Assembly (NCBI GenBank): GCA_013400155.1
Contig: VXBM01000677.1
Location: 62,001-126,000, forward strand
Length of the DNA: 64,000 bases
Reading direction: 5' to 3'
DNA from: Helopsaltes ochotensis
Lineage: Eukaryota; Chordata; Aves; Passeriformes; Locustellidae
In this document: positions 58,201 through 61,815 of the stretch, piece by piece
Numbering within the stretch: the stretch's first letter is position 1
Layout: the number at the start of each line of letters is the position of its first letter
Made by a program: the position numbers and the translations under genes
The notes under the pieces: model-generated
Told to the model about the DNA's origin: nothing
The model's database searches: none
The model's input: only the letters and a program-made list of their open reading frames with translations

Positions 58201-60280
58201 GCAAAGGTTACAGGTAAAAAGCTAACTACTATTTACTCTGTGCCTGAAGCAGGTCATGTCATTCAGTAAAAACATCCTCCTGAGACAATGTGGTGTTCTG
58301 GTCTAGATGCCCAAAACCATGAGAAGCAAAACATTTCTTCCCATCACCTCCAAAGCCTAGAGCAGGGGTCTGAGAAGCAGCTACAAAAGTAGTAGTCATA
58401 GAGCTTGGCAGCTTGACTCAGTGATGGGCCATAAAACAGCTTTATGGGGTAATATTAAGTCCCAATCTAGTGCTAGGGTCTTGCATGTGTCGCAGAGAAA
58501 TATTACTTATTTACCCATTTCTCCCTACCCTGGAAGTCTGAAACTTGCTCATCTGTAAGCATGTGTTGCCTCTCTTGGTCTCATTTTGGTGCAGGTATTA
58601 CTAGCCAAAGGTCAGTAATGTCTGGGAGGCTCCTAGGTGAAGTGAGGAAGGCTGGTTTAGGAAGCCTGTTCTCTCTCCAGCACTGTGTTTAAGCACAGAC
58701 TGAAGCTCATCTCTACTGCTGCCCCTGAACTTGTGAACTCTCTTGTGGTGCTCATAGCATGGTGATGTTCTCAGGAGAGGGTGGCAGGGACTGCGCTCCC
58801 CCAGGCTGGGACATGCTCTGCTTTCAAAATGGGTTATTGCAAAATCGCACCTGCTTTTCTGCCAACTCAAGTCATTTTTGGCATTTGGTGATTGGAGCAC
58901 GATTAACTCTTCATAAGCAATCTGCTTTGCTTAATGAATCCTGAAGTTCTTGAGGTCCTTTAGCCACTTGAGGGCTCTGGGATGGGATTGTTGCCAGAGG
59001 GTGCTGGAAGATGTCAGCTTAAAAACCCAAGTAGGAAATTGCTCCTCTCCAAAAATGCATTTTGGATGCAGAATGCATGCTAGTCATTTAGGAAAGTTTT
59101 GAAACGTCCTTGTGAATGCCTTTCAGATGGGGTGAATCTGAGTGTCAGAAACCTGTTCTGTTTCCAGGGCAGCGACTGGTTAGCCCAGGCAGTGCCAACG
59201 AAACCTCTTCCATCCTGGTAGAGTCGGTGACAAGGTCGTCAACTGAAACTTGCTATAGTGCCATTCCCAAATCCACCTCGGATGCCAGCAAAGTGGTTTC
59301 CTGGGGAGCAGGACTCTCAAAGGCTTTTGTGAGTCAGAAAAGCTCCTTCTCTGTGGACTGCAGCAAAGCAGGTATGGATACAGGAACCAGATGGATGTTC
59401 AAGGTCAGTGGTTTAGCTGGGCATTTTTTCCCTAAACCAACTTGCAGAGTTAAAATTCAGAGCTTGAGGTAATGATCTGGTACTAAAGAAAAATGCTAAA
59501 TACTACGCTCACCAAGTCAGTCCTGATACAGAGGCCATAAAGATGCTAGTTCCTCTCCAAATGGCTTCGTCTGAGCCAGGTGCACCTGAAAGAACCACAG
59601 AGTTATGGCATAAGAACAAACAGGTTGCTGAACTTAAGCCACTCTTGTGGTGCATTGTAGCATGTAATGCACAGTGTTCCTGTAACCTTTTGATGGTCAT
59701 CATCATCATCTGGGAGCTCTGCAGTGGATGGATTACAGGGCAGCTGTGTCCACTGGCCCCTGCTATTAACTTTTAAGTACTTGTAAAGCAATACCAGCTT
59801 GTTTTCACAAGTAGCATGGATGGCTCCTGTGCTCTACTTAGATAGTGGTAACCTGTAGTTAGTGGTAACCTGTCAGGTCTGGCAAATAGCACAGATAAAC
59901 TCTCACCTCTATGAGGTTGAAAACTTTTTAATGTATGAAATTCCTTCTTATACCAAATTACTCTGAAGTATGGCTCAGCTACCACTGTGAATTAAAATAA
60001 CAAAATCCATATGTTACAGAGCCAATATATTATGGTATAAGCACGCTGCCTTGTTTAAGCTCAGGGATGTTAAATTGTGTGTTTTTCTATAGGTTCCAAC
60101 ATGCTGTTAGTTGGCGTCCACGGACCTACAATACCATGCGAAGAGGTGTCCATCAAGCATTTGGGCAGCCATCAGTACAATGTCACTTACGTTGTCAAGG
60201 AAAGGGGGGACTATGTCCTAGCAGTGAAGTGGGGTGACGAGCACATTCCTGGGAGTCCCTTCCATGTCACTGTTCCATAA
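13027..60280 (+). CDS. FLNB: Filamin B, spliced coding region, exons 2-46 (5' partial)
   Basis: Filamin B is a large dimeric actin cross-linker. Its N-terminal paired CH domains bind F-actin, 24 Ig-like repeats form a flexible rod and partner-docking surface (integrin tails, small-GTPase regulators), and repeat 24 dimerises. Seen here: 45 exons whose joined frame is open for about 2505 residues, with repeated filamin hallmarks (GPGL at repeat starts, DGTC/DGTY strands, HIPGSPF-type ends). The FLNB paralogue is chosen over FLNA and FLNC from remembered protein sequence, most clearly the hinge-2 stretch SPGSANETSSILVESVTRSS and the residues around hinge 1. All splice phases agree and all introns are GT-AG. 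Exon 1, with the start codon and most of CH1, is not in the window. Exon numbers assume one upstream coding exon. Residue numbers in exon entries are approximate human-like positions. Confidence 0.97.
13951..14074 (+). mobile_element. CR1 LINE, 3' end fragment
   Basis: The segment matches the remembered 3' end of avian CR1: GATGTCCCATCC.TGGAAACATTCA, then CACTGCTCATTGCAGG, GTCTAGGTGACCTTTAAAG, TTCCTTCCTACCACTCTATG and the terminal ATTCTA-type repeat. It is 5' truncated and has an internal deletion. It sits in intron 2 in the sense orientation. CR1 is the dominant LINE of birds and many reptiles and supports the host assignment. Confidence 0.88.
14262..14359 (+). CDS. FLNB: FLNB exon 3: CH2 middle
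   Basis: It is 98 nt with acceptor TTGCAG and donor CAG/GTAAGG. It encodes GLCPDWETWDPKKPVDNARE and AMQQADDWLGVPQ of the second CH domain (about 181-213), which stabilises F-actin binding. It is phase 1 in and phase 0 out. Intron 3 (871 bp) follows and holds nothing I recognise. Confidence 0.96.
15231..15378 (+). CDS. FLNB: FLNB exon 4: CH2 end and linker to repeat 1
   Basis: It is 148 nt with acceptor TCTTTCAG and donor AGAG/GTAAGG. It encodes VITPEEIIHPDVDEHSVMTY and LSQFPKAKLKPGAPL, the end of the actin-binding domain, then a Lys/Pro-rich linker ending YGRG (about 213-262). Exons 2-4 total 495 nt, so their joint loss would stay in frame. Confidence 0.96.
15379..18458 (+). other. FLNB intron 4
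   Basis: This 3080-bp intron is one of the longest in the window. It holds the solo LTR at 17629-17975. I recognise no gene or other repeat in the rest. Confidence 0.8.
17629..17975 (-). mobile_element. Solo LTR, copy 2 of a four-copy family
   Basis: This 347-bp element is flanked by the perfect 6-bp repeat AAAGTC (17623-17628 and 17976-17981). Positions 17716-17966 match copy 1 (11287-11537) at 250 of 251 positions by eye, while the first 87 bp differ at about 13 positions. It has a minus-strand AATAAA-type signal, no internal retroviral genes, and lies in intron 4 antisense to FLNB. Confidence 0.88.
18459..18577 (+). CDS. FLNB: FLNB exon 5: filamin repeat 1
   Basis: It is 119 nt with acceptor CTCACAG and donor GAG/GTATGT. 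It encodes GIEPQGNMVKQPAIFTVDTI and AGQGDLMVFIEDPEGNREE, the first strands of Ig-like repeat 1 (about 262-302). Intron 5 (731 bp) holds nothing I recognise. Confidence 0.95.
19309..19386 (+). CDS. FLNB: FLNB exon 6: filamin repeat 1
   Basis: It is 78 nt, phase 0 to 0, the shortest constitutive exon outside hinge 1. Acceptor TCTCCTAG, donor AAG/GTGGGT. It encodes AKITPSSDKNKTYSVQYVPR and VTGPHK, the middle strands of repeat 1. Intron 6 (763 bp) holds nothing I recognise. Confidence 0.94.
20150..20312 (+). CDS. FLNB: FLNB exon 7: repeats 1/2 junction
   Basis: It is 163 nt. It encodes VSVLFAGQHISKSPFEVNVD, closing repeat 1, then GDASKVTAKGPGLEAAGN, the start of repeat 2 (about 328-383). Donor GCAG/GTAAGC, phase 1. 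It is followed by intron 7 (1646 bp), which holds the minisatellite. Confidence 0.95.
20583..20966. repeat. 12-bp minisatellite and degenerate tetramer tract with assembly gap
   Basis: About eight perfect copies of TCGGTGGGTCTT lie on each side of a block of 115 Ns (20684-20798). From about 20890 the array decays into GGTC/GTCT-type tetramers. The unit length is a multiple of 3 and lacks stops, so all frames read open; these are not genes. True copy number is unknown because of the gap. It lies in intron 7. Confidence 0.95.
20684..20798. other. Assembly gap (115 N)
   Basis: A run of 115 Ns sits inside the minisatellite. The repeat continues in the same unit on both sides, so the missing bases are most likely more of the array. 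The gap length may be an estimate. Confidence 0.97.
21959..22156 (+). CDS. FLNB: FLNB exon 8: filamin repeat 2
   Basis: It is 198 nt with acceptor TTTTGCAG and donor GAGG/GTATGT. It encodes GAGVGDVIVEVEDPQGRSL, VVEDKGNQVYRCTYKPVQAG and AIPKTPCTVLIGE, most of repeat 2 (about 383-449). Intron 8 (1712 bp) holds nothing I recognise. Confidence 0.95.
23869..24006 (+). CDS. FLNB: FLNB exon 9: filamin repeat 3
   Basis: It is 138 nt with acceptor CTTGCAG and donor CCAA/GTGAGT. It encodes ACNPNACRATGRGLQPKGVR and FKVDTRAAGSGDLGVTIKGP, the first half of repeat 3 (about 449-495). Intron 9 (1131 bp) contains a short CA run and a G/A run near 24660-24705 and nothing else I recognise. Confidence 0.95.
25138..25264 (+). 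CDS. FLNB: FLNB exon 10: filamin repeat 3
   Basis: It is 127 nt with acceptor TTCAACAG and donor AAAG/GTGAGT. It encodes KGLEELVKQKGFMDGIYAFE and PATPGKYVVTITWGGQNIPK (about 495-537). The Ser codon AG/C at its 3' end is split. Intron 10 (536 bp) holds nothing I recognise. Confidence 0.95.
25801..25937 (+). CDS. FLNB: FLNB exon 11: repeats 3/4 junction
   Basis: It is 137 nt with acceptor CTGGTAG and donor CTTG/GTATGT. It encodes PFEVQVSHEAGPQKVRAWGP, then GVVGKSADFVVESIGTEVG, ending repeat 3 and starting repeat 4 (about 537-583). Intron 11 is 376 bp with nothing I recognise. Confidence 0.95.
26314..26507 (+). CDS. FLNB: FLNB exon 12: filamin repeat 4
   Basis: It is 194 nt. It encodes FAIEGPSQAKIECDDKNDGS, DVKYWPKEPGEYAVHIMCDD and SPYMAFIRPAPGDFDADK, the bulk of repeat 4 (about 583-647). 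Donor AAG/GTGAGG, phase 0. Intron 12 is 318 bp with nothing I recognise. Confidence 0.95.
26826..26939 (+). CDS. FLNB: FLNB exon 13: filamin repeat 5, first half
   Basis: It is 114 nt, phase 0 to 0. It encodes VKAYGPGLERTGCIVNNPAE and GKAPLKMYAQ (about 648-685). Acceptor CTTTTAG, donor CAG/GTAAAA. Intron 13 is 511 bp with nothing I recognise beyond an A run near 27350. Confidence 0.95.
27451..27594 (+). CDS. FLNB: FLNB exon 14: filamin repeat 5, second half
   Basis: It is 144 nt, phase 0 to 0. It encodes DGEGNPIDIQIKSKPDGVFA and VVWGGANVPNSPFR (about 686-733). Acceptor TTTTTAG, donor AGG/GTAAGT. Intron 14 (724 bp) is half filled by a solo LTR. Confidence 0.95.
27853..28231 (-). mobile_element. 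Solo LTR, copy 3 (divergent subfamily)
   Basis: This 379-bp element is flanked by the perfect 6-bp repeat TAGCTC (27847-27852 and 28232-28237). Its two ends and AATAAA-type segment match the other three copies, but the middle (about 28020-28185) is largely different and longer. This points to an older or distinct subfamily. It ends 87 bp before exon 15 and is antisense to FLNB. Confidence 0.85.
28319..28442 (+). CDS. FLNB: FLNB exon 15: filamin repeat 6, start
   Basis: It is 124 nt with acceptor TGTGTAG and donor GAAG/GTAAAA. It encodes VLIGQGSHPQKVKVFGPGVE and EPTHFTVDCTDAGE (about 734-775). Its acceptor lies soon after LTR copy 3. Intron 15 is 230 bp. Confidence 0.95.
28673..28833 (+). CDS. 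FLNB: FLNB exon 16: filamin repeat 6
   Basis: It is 161 nt with acceptor TTCCTAG. It encodes GDVSVGIKCDARVVSNEEED, FDIIHNANDTFTVKY and AAGRYTIKVLFAGE (about 775-828). The donor is GAG/GTTCGT, weaker than the usual GTRAGT. The frame and the next exon (EIPASPF) require it. Intron 16 is 530 bp. Confidence 0.93.
29364..29454 (+). CDS. FLNB: FLNB exon 17: repeats 6/7 junction
   Basis: It is 91 nt with acceptor ATTGCAG and donor CTG/GTGAGA. It encodes EIPASPFRVKVDPSHDASKV and AEGPGLNKTG, ending repeat 6 and opening repeat 7 (about 829-859). Intron 17 is 230 bp. Confidence 0.95.
29685..29854 (+). CDS. FLNB: FLNB exon 18: filamin repeat 7
   Basis: It is 170 nt with acceptor TCTTCAG and donor CAG/GTAGGT. 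It encodes GVENGKPTHFTVFTKGAGKA, DLDIIDNYDYSHTIRYTPIQ (about 859-915). Intron 18 follows. Confidence 0.95.
29855..31897 (+). other. FLNB intron 18
   Basis: This 2043-bp intron has no element or gene I recognise. The antisense reading frames in it are short and carry no family resemblance. Confidence 0.7.
31898..32015 (+). CDS. FLNB: FLNB exon 19: repeats 7/8 junction
   Basis: It is 118 nt with acceptor AATTAG and donor AACA/GTAAGT. It encodes GPMKVLLTYGGDPIPKSPFM and LDLSKVRVNGLEN (about 916-955). Intron 19 (710 bp) has a T/G-rich low-complexity run near 32550-32575. Confidence 0.94.
32726..32988 (+). CDS. FLNB: FLNB exon 20: filamin repeat 8
   Basis: It is 263 nt with acceptor TTTTCAG and donor AAG/GTAAGT. 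It encodes VEVGKDQEFVIDTKGAGGQG, EGLYVVDVSYDGNPIPGSPY and LPPDPSK, essentially all of repeat 8 (about 955-1042). Intron 20 is 605 bp with nothing I recognise. Confidence 0.95.
33594..34191 (+). CDS. FLNB: FLNB exon 21: repeats 9 and 10, start of 11
   Basis: This is the largest exon in the window, at 598 nt. It encodes two complete Ig-like repeats with no intron: repeat 9 from VKAHGPGLRGGLVGKPAQFT to HIPGSPFKADIEMP, then repeat 10 from FDVSKVIATGPGLEHGKVGE to PQFPVRVKVEPAVDTS, then RVKVFGPGVEGK opening repeat 11 (about 1042-1241). The stretch GPGDLWVDMVSDTGSKAE departs from the human sequence I remember. Intron 21 is 213 bp. Confidence 0.96.
34405..34578 (+). CDS. FLNB: FLNB exon 22: filamin repeat 11
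   Basis: It is 174 nt with acceptor CCTGTAG and donor AAGG/GTAATC. It encodes DVFREATTKFAVDARPLTKA, SPTECLIQDNADGTYSVEYT and PFEK (about 1241-1299). Intron 22 is 378 bp with nothing I recognise. Confidence 0.95.
34957..35119 (+). CDS. FLNB: FLNB exon 23: repeats 11/12 junction
   Basis: It is 163 nt with acceptor TTAACAG and donor CCAG/GTGATG. It encodes PHTVSVMYDGVPVPNSPFRV and CHPSRVKAQGPGLTEAFTN (about 1299-1354). An Arg codon is split AG/A. Intron 23 is 379 bp with nothing I recognise. Confidence 0.95.
35499..35659 (+). CDS. FLNB: FLNB exon 24: filamin repeat 12
   Basis: It is 161 nt with acceptor CTTGCAG and donor CCTG/GTAAGA. It encodes GAGIGGLGITVEGPSESKIS and YVPGEYDVNITYGGEHIP (about 1354-1407). 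Intron 24 is 673 bp with nothing I recognise. Confidence 0.95.
36333..36500 (+). CDS. FLNB: FLNB exon 25: repeats 12/13 junction
   Basis: It is 168 nt with acceptor CTTCCAG and donor AGAG/GTAAGA. It encodes SPFKVPVKDVVDPSKVKIAG and SFTVDTSKAGIAPLEVVVTG (about 1407-1463). It ends in phase 1 after Pro-Arg, so it can join either the cassette exon at 37116 or exon 26. Confidence 0.95.
37116..37205 (+). CDS. FLNB: FLNB alternative cassette exon in repeat 13
   Basis: This 90-nt exon has phase 1 at both ends, so inclusion adds exactly 30 residues between exons 25 and 26. Acceptor CTTTAATTCTAG is good; donor ACAG/GTTTGA is weak, as expected for an optional exon. It encodes an initial ADEM, then DSQGWRSPLKAISDFFKGGP and KGDTETG. 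From memory it matches the roughly 31-residue insert of the long human FLNB isoform (SQSWRSPLKALSEFFKGDP-like). The remainder of intron 25 (1499 bp in all when skipped) holds nothing I recognise. Confidence 0.87.
38000..38123 (+). CDS. FLNB: FLNB exon 26: filamin repeat 13, second half
   Basis: It is 124 nt with acceptor TTTTTAG and donor CGAAG/GTAAGG. It encodes GVVGPVNVVDNGDGTHTVVY and YMITVKYADEEIPR (about 1463-1505). Intron 26 is 271 bp. Confidence 0.95.
38395..38551 (+). CDS. FLNB: FLNB exon 27: repeats 13/14 junction
   Basis: It is 157 nt with acceptor TTTTTAAG and donor ACG/GTAAGT. It encodes PFKVKVLPTYDASKVTASGP, LPVEFAVDAKDAGQGLLAVQ and IT (about 1505-1557). Intron 27 (1634 bp) holds LTR copy 4. 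Confidence 0.95.
39031..39377 (-). mobile_element. Solo LTR, copy 4 of a four-copy family
   Basis: This 347-bp element is flanked by the perfect 6-bp repeat CTACTC (39025-39030 and 39378-39383). It is the same subfamily as copies 1 and 2 but differs from them at roughly 15 positions over the 250 bp that those two share almost perfectly. On the minus strand it starts TGTAGGGACTGACAATGG. No internal retroviral sequence. Intron 27, antisense to FLNB. Confidence 0.88.
40186..40375 (+). CDS. FLNB: FLNB exon 28: filamin repeat 14
   Basis: It is 190 nt with acceptor TTCTTCAG and donor ACAG/GTAAGT. It encodes DQEGKPKRVDIHDNKDGTYT, GRYTIGVKYGGDDIPASPYR and GDASKCLATG, which opens repeat 15 (about 1557-1620). 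Intron 28 (1826 bp) has only A/T-rich runs such as TAATAAATAAATAAAG near 41164 and a small CTTTACA-type triplication at 40862-40891. Confidence 0.95.
42202..42449 (+). CDS. FLNB: FLNB exon 29: filamin repeat 15
   Basis: It is 248 nt with acceptor CCTTGTAG and donor ATG/GTAAGC. It encodes PGIAPTVKTGEEVGFVVDAK, CTVLTPDGTEAEADVVENED and FGGVDIPNSPFTVM (about 1620-1703). It ends in phase 0, so it can splice to the hinge-1 exon or straight to exon 31. Confidence 0.96.
42450..44167 (+). other. FLNB intron 29
   Basis: This 1718-bp intron precedes the hinge-1 exon. Only its last 45 bases draw attention: AATAACATCTAATAACACCT at 44125-44144, continuing into TAACCTGCC and the pyrimidine tract. Open frames in it, including a 195-codon antisense one, show no recognisable family. 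Confidence 0.7.
44168..44242 (+). CDS. FLNB: FLNB exon 30: hinge 1
   Basis: It is 75 nt, phase 0 to 0, with acceptor TGCCCAG and donor TTGG/GTACAC. It encodes AVDADDVAAQSQEP then VGASPPGFCPW, 25 residues against the 24 I recall in human. Hinge 1 sits between repeats 15 and 16, gives flexibility and is the calpain-sensitive site in filamins. Skipping this exon is a known regulated event in mammals. It has six CpGs in 75 nt, unlike its surroundings. Intron 30 is 691 bp with nothing I recognise. Confidence 0.93.
44934..45036 (+). CDS. FLNB: FLNB exon 31: filamin repeat 16, start
   Basis: It is 103 nt with acceptor GCTTTAG and donor ACAG/GTACCT. It encodes VTEEAYVPVGDMNGMGFRPF and MVIPFAVRKGEIT (about 1729-1763). 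Direct joining to exon 29 would give MVTEEAY, still in frame. Intron 31 is 876 bp with nothing I recognise. Confidence 0.95.
45913..46053 (+). CDS. FLNB: FLNB exon 32: filamin repeat 16
   Basis: It is 141 nt with acceptor TTTGTAG and donor CCAG/GTAAGT. It encodes GEVHMPSGKTDTPDIVDNKD, TEVGLHEMHIKYMGNHIP (about 1763-1810). It ends in phase 1. Confidence 0.95.
46112..46354 (+). other. Unexplained stop-free, splice-bounded segment in intron 32
   Basis: The 243-nt segment lies between an AG (ATGCATCAG) and a GT (TTTTTCAG/GTTGAA). In the phase set by exon 32 it reads 81 codons with no stop, and the following codon is TGA. Local reading includes KLYTLWKGLPRIFDHSAAL and DLPLWFNVPAGLKRDF, with no Ig-repeat pattern and no family I recognise. 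It has about five CpGs. The acceptor has a poor pyrimidine tract. Chance remains a fair explanation. Confidence 0.2.
47566..47694 (+). CDS. FLNB: FLNB exon 33: repeats 16/17 junction
   Basis: It is 129 nt with a strong pyrimidine tract, acceptor CCCCTTTAG and donor GAGG/GTAAGT. It encodes ESPLQFYVNYPNSGSVSAYG and NKPATFTIVTEDAGE (about 1810-1853). Apart from the 46112 segment, intron 32 (1512 bp) holds nothing I recognise. Intron 33 is 479 bp. Confidence 0.95.
48174..48347 (+). CDS. FLNB: FLNB exon 34: filamin repeat 17
   Basis: It is 174 nt with acceptor TTCCTAG and donor ACAG/GTATAA. It encodes GGLDLAIEGPSKAEISCIDN, GTCTVTYLPTLPGNYSILVK and HIPGSPFTAKIT (about 1853-1911). In filamins repeat 17 carries the GPIb-alpha-type binding face. 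Intron 34 is 151 bp. Confidence 0.96.
48499..48657 (+). CDS. FLNB: FLNB exon 35: filamin repeat 18
   Basis: It is 159 nt with acceptor TATTCAG and donor ATTG/GTAAGC. It encodes DDNRRRSQVKLGSAADFMLD and SLLTASIKAPSGRDEPCLLK (about 1911-1964). Repeat 18 lacks the usual first strand and pairs with repeat 19 in known structures. Intron 35 is 375 bp with nothing I recognise. Confidence 0.95.
49033..49236 (+). CDS. FLNB: FLNB exon 36: repeats 18/19 junction
   Basis: It is 204 nt with acceptor TTTGTAG and donor GCTG/GTTAGT. It encodes GISFIPREVGEHLVSIKKNG, VQSEIGDARRARVFGRGLVE and EMCDFFVDTRDAG (about 1964-2032). Intron 36 is 552 bp with nothing I recognise. Confidence 0.95.
49789..49941 (+). CDS. 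FLNB: FLNB exon 37: filamin repeat 19
   Basis: It is 153 nt with acceptor CTGTAG and donor CCAG/GTAAGC. It encodes GYGGISLAVEGPSKVEIQTE, DGTCKVSYFPTVPGVYIVST and FADEHIP (about 2032-2083). Repeats 19 and 21 are main docking sites for integrin beta tails in filamins. Intron 37 is 313 bp with nothing I recognise. Confidence 0.96.
50255..50377 (+). CDS. FLNB: FLNB exon 38: repeats 19/20 junction
   Basis: It is 123 nt with acceptor CTTCCAG and donor CCAG/GTAAGC. It encodes GSPFSVKISGEGRVKESITR and APSVATVGSICDLNLKIP (about 2083-2124). Human FLNB has a variant lacking 41 residues across this junction; this exon contributes exactly 123 nt (41 codons, phase 1 to 1), so simple skipping here would reproduce such a deletion. 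Intron 38 is 556 bp with nothing I recognise. Confidence 0.95.
50934..51200 (+). CDS. FLNB: FLNB exon 39: repeat 20 and start of 21
   Basis: It is 267 nt with acceptor CTTGCTAG and donor CCAG/GTGAGT. It encodes EIDCDDMTAQVTSPSGRNFD, CVRFVPQEMGVHTVDVKYKG and GGAHKVRAGGPGLERGETGV (about 2124-2213). The first strands of repeat 20 are the most changed relative to the human sequence I remember. Intron 39 is 209 bp. Confidence 0.96.
51410..51547 (+). CDS. FLNB: FLNB exon 40: filamin repeat 21
   Basis: It is 138 nt with acceptor TTCAACAG and donor CCAG/GTATGT. It encodes [20 protein letters not shown] and KAEITFDDHKDGSCGASYIV (about 2213-2259). This holds the C-D strand groove used by integrin tails and migfilin in filamins. 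It is followed by the shortest intron in the window, intron 40 (90 bp). Confidence 0.96.
51638..51753 (+). CDS. FLNB: FLNB exon 41: repeats 21/22 junction
   Basis: It is 116 nt with acceptor TCCGCAG and donor CAG/GTGAGA. It encodes GNYEVSIKFNDEHIPESPYL and SDDARRLTVTSLQ (about 2259-2298). Intron 41 (1804 bp) holds nothing I recognise. Confidence 0.95.
53558..53690 (+). CDS. FLNB: FLNB exon 42: filamin repeat 22
   Basis: It is 133 nt with acceptor ATTCTCAG and donor CCAG/GTGAGC. It encodes ESGLKVNQPASFAIRLNGAK and HSPSGAVEECHVSELEP (about 2298-2342). Intron 42 (1770 bp) follows, with an LTR starting 257 bp past the donor. Confidence 0.95.
53948..54706 (-). mobile_element. LTR of a second family, about 759 bp, antisense
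   Basis: The ends form a short imperfect inverted repeat: TGTCCTGG at 53948 and CCAGGTCA at 54699-54706. The minus strand has an AATAAA signal (54076-54081) about 130 bp before a CCTAAACCAGGACA end, a layout typical of songbird LTRs as I remember them. Possible 5-bp flanks AATAA (53942-53946, 54709-54713) are off the TG/CA ends by one or two bases, so the target site is unsure. No internal genes. Intron 42. Confidence 0.75.
55461..55637 (+). CDS. FLNB: FLNB exon 43: repeats 22/23 junction
   Basis: It is 177 nt with acceptor TGTTGCAG and donor ACGG/GTAATC. It encodes DKYAVRFIPHENGIHSIDVK, HVVGSPFRVRVGEPGQAGNP and YGSGLESGTTG (about 2342-2401). It is CpG- and GC-richer than its surroundings. 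Confidence 0.95.
55638..57994 (+). other. FLNB intron 43
   Basis: This 2357-bp intron is the longest between Ig-repeat exons apart from intron 4. Homopolymer runs occur near 56515 and 56640. I recognise no repeat family and no gene in it; its open frames are short and featureless. Confidence 0.7.
57995..58213 (+). CDS. FLNB: FLNB exon 44: filamin repeat 23
   Basis: It is 219 nt with acceptor TTTCTAG and donor ACAG/GTAAAA. It encodes GLQSEFFINTTTAGPGTLSV, SKVKMDCQETPEGYKVMYTP and GSPFKAKVT (about 2401-2474). Intron 44 is 954 bp with nothing I recognise. Confidence 0.96.
59168..59371 (+). CDS. FLNB: FLNB exon 45: hinge 2 and start of repeat 24
   Basis: It is 204 nt with acceptor TTTCCAG and donor GCAG/GTATGG. 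It encodes the Ser/Thr-rich hinge 2 (QRLVSPGSANETSSILVES, then VTRSSTETCYSAIPKSTSD) and SKVVSWGAGLSKAFVSQKSS, the start of repeat 24 (about 2474-2542). Hinge 2 is the strongest paralogue-specific segment and points to FLNB. SWGAGL departs from the usual SKGAGL. Intron 45 is 721 bp with nothing I recognise beyond a tandem AGTGGTAACCTGT pair at 59845-59873. Confidence 0.96.
60093..60280 (+). CDS. FLNB: FLNB exon 46: repeat 24, stop codon
   Basis: It is 188 coding nt with acceptor TTCTATAG, ending in TAA at 60278-60280. It encodes GSNMLLVGVHGPTIPCEEVS, YNVTYVVKERGDYVLAVKWG and DEHIPGSPFHVTVP. Repeat 24 is the dimerisation domain that makes filamin a V-shaped cross-linker. The C-terminus VTVP is at the expected place. 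Confidence 0.97.
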
Positions 60281-61078
60281 ACGCGCTGTCAGGTGGTCTC
60301 TGCATTCACACTTCAGATGTAGAGTTGTACTGGGTGCAGTCGTCTTGCAGAATGCAGTTTCTAGATACACACAGCTCACATTTCAATAGCCAGACAAACT
60401 CTGTAACTGTTTTTACATGCATTTCACTTCTATCCTACTTGCCAACCTAATGTCAATTTATTTAATATCTCCTCAAATTGTACCTTTGTAGTACTGTCCA
60501 GGTCACTGTTAATGTTTGGAGAATCATGTGGATGACTAGACACTAATTTCCCTTGTGGATGTTCAAGACTTTAGATGTTAATTGAAAACTGGAATTTGTC
60601 GTTGTAATTGGGTATCTTAACTACTGATTTTATTTGACTGGAGACTTTACATTTTAGTTATGGAATATGACTTGGGCTGTCCCCAGTTCTAATTCTTTTC
60701 TGTAAAGAAATGAGGTAAAACTGGTACTATAATAGATGCCTTTGTATACATGATCAATTTTAACGCTTAACATTACAAAAAGCTATTATAAGTAGCTTTA
60801 CCACTCAAAACGTTTCTGAAAATGCTTTGCCAATGGTTTACATTTATAAAAAGTTTATATTTTATAGCAAACCAAAAGCAGACTGAAAATCACTTCCTGT
60901 AAGCTTTCAGCCTCTCTATGTTAACGCTTTGTAACTCTAGAGACAGGTAGCTTTTTGGCCATGGTGCTAGTAATGCGGTTTTTAATGAGCTTGGGATGCT
61001 GGTGATGTTTCTGTAACTTTACAGGTAATCCCCCCACACTCTTTTTGATTTAAAAACAAGCCCTGGGTTGCTTGGGTT

Positions 61079-61084
61079 AATAAA
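61079..61084 (+). promoter_or_regulatory. Possible proximal poly(A) signal
   Basis: An AATAAA lies about 800 bp after the stop codon in the sequence GGTTAATAAAGCCCC. It is a plausible alternative cleavage signal. Its use cannot be judged from sequence alone. Confidence 0.45.
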
Positions 61085-61780
61085 GCCCCTGAACTTGCCA
61101 AGCCAGGCAGTCATGGCTGTCATCTGTGTGACCCAGAGTTGCTGCAGTCCAGAGCACCATGGTGTGTTGAGAAGATGACCAGTGGTTTCCCTGGAGGCTG
61201 TAGGCCAGGCCAGTGGCTGAGATGGGGCAAAGAAGCCATCCTGGGAGTGTGACCCACATCTGCAGTGGTACTCAGGATGGGTCTGTGAAGTTACCAGTAA
61301 TAGCAATACCAATATAAATGAACAAACCCCTCTTTGGTGCAAGGTGTTTTATTGTATCTAAGTCCAAGGACATGCCTGAAGCAAACTCATCTGTCCTGAA
61401 ATCCCCTTCGTGGTGCAACAAGCATTGCTGCTGAGGGTTAGGGAGTGGAAACTTCCTTGTAACTTGTCTGTTTGTCCCAGATTACTCCATAATACTTTCC
61501 AGGTGCATATCTGAATTGCTATCAGCTGCTGGGGCTTTAGTAAACTCTCCTGATGAGATCAAACTCTGCAATTTGGAGAAGGTAGGATTTGTTGAAAACC
61601 TGTTGACATGTCACTGTCCCTCAGGAGAAGTTCGTGCTTTTGCTTCTGTAATTATGTGTGGATGTACTACTCTCCAGCACAGTTACTGGGAAAAAAAGGA
61701 AGGTTGGGGGTTTTTTACTGTGCTTTTTTGTGCCTTAATGTGAAATGCTTACTGTATTGTAAACTAGAAAGTAAAAACAA

Positions 61781-61796
61781 AATAAACTGGAATAAA
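61781..61796 (+). promoter_or_regulatory. FLNB: Main FLNB poly(A) signals (paired AATAAA)
   Basis: Two AATAAA hexamers lie 10 bp apart (61781-61786 and 61791-61796), in the context CAAAATAAACTGGAATAAAA. Distance from the stop fits the family's usual 3' UTR length. Confidence 0.8.
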
Positions 61797-61815
61797 ATGC
61801 AGGATTGTAAAATTG

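Larger units (their letters stand above)
60281..61815 (+). other. FLNB: FLNB 3' untranslated region
   Basis: This A/T-rich non-coding sequence follows the stop codon. The end is placed about 20 bases after the paired AATAAA signals at 61781 and 61791, giving about 1.5 kb, similar to the human FLNB 3' UTR as I remember it. An upstream AATAAA at 61079-61084 could give a shorter form of about 0.8 kb. Confidence 0.8.
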
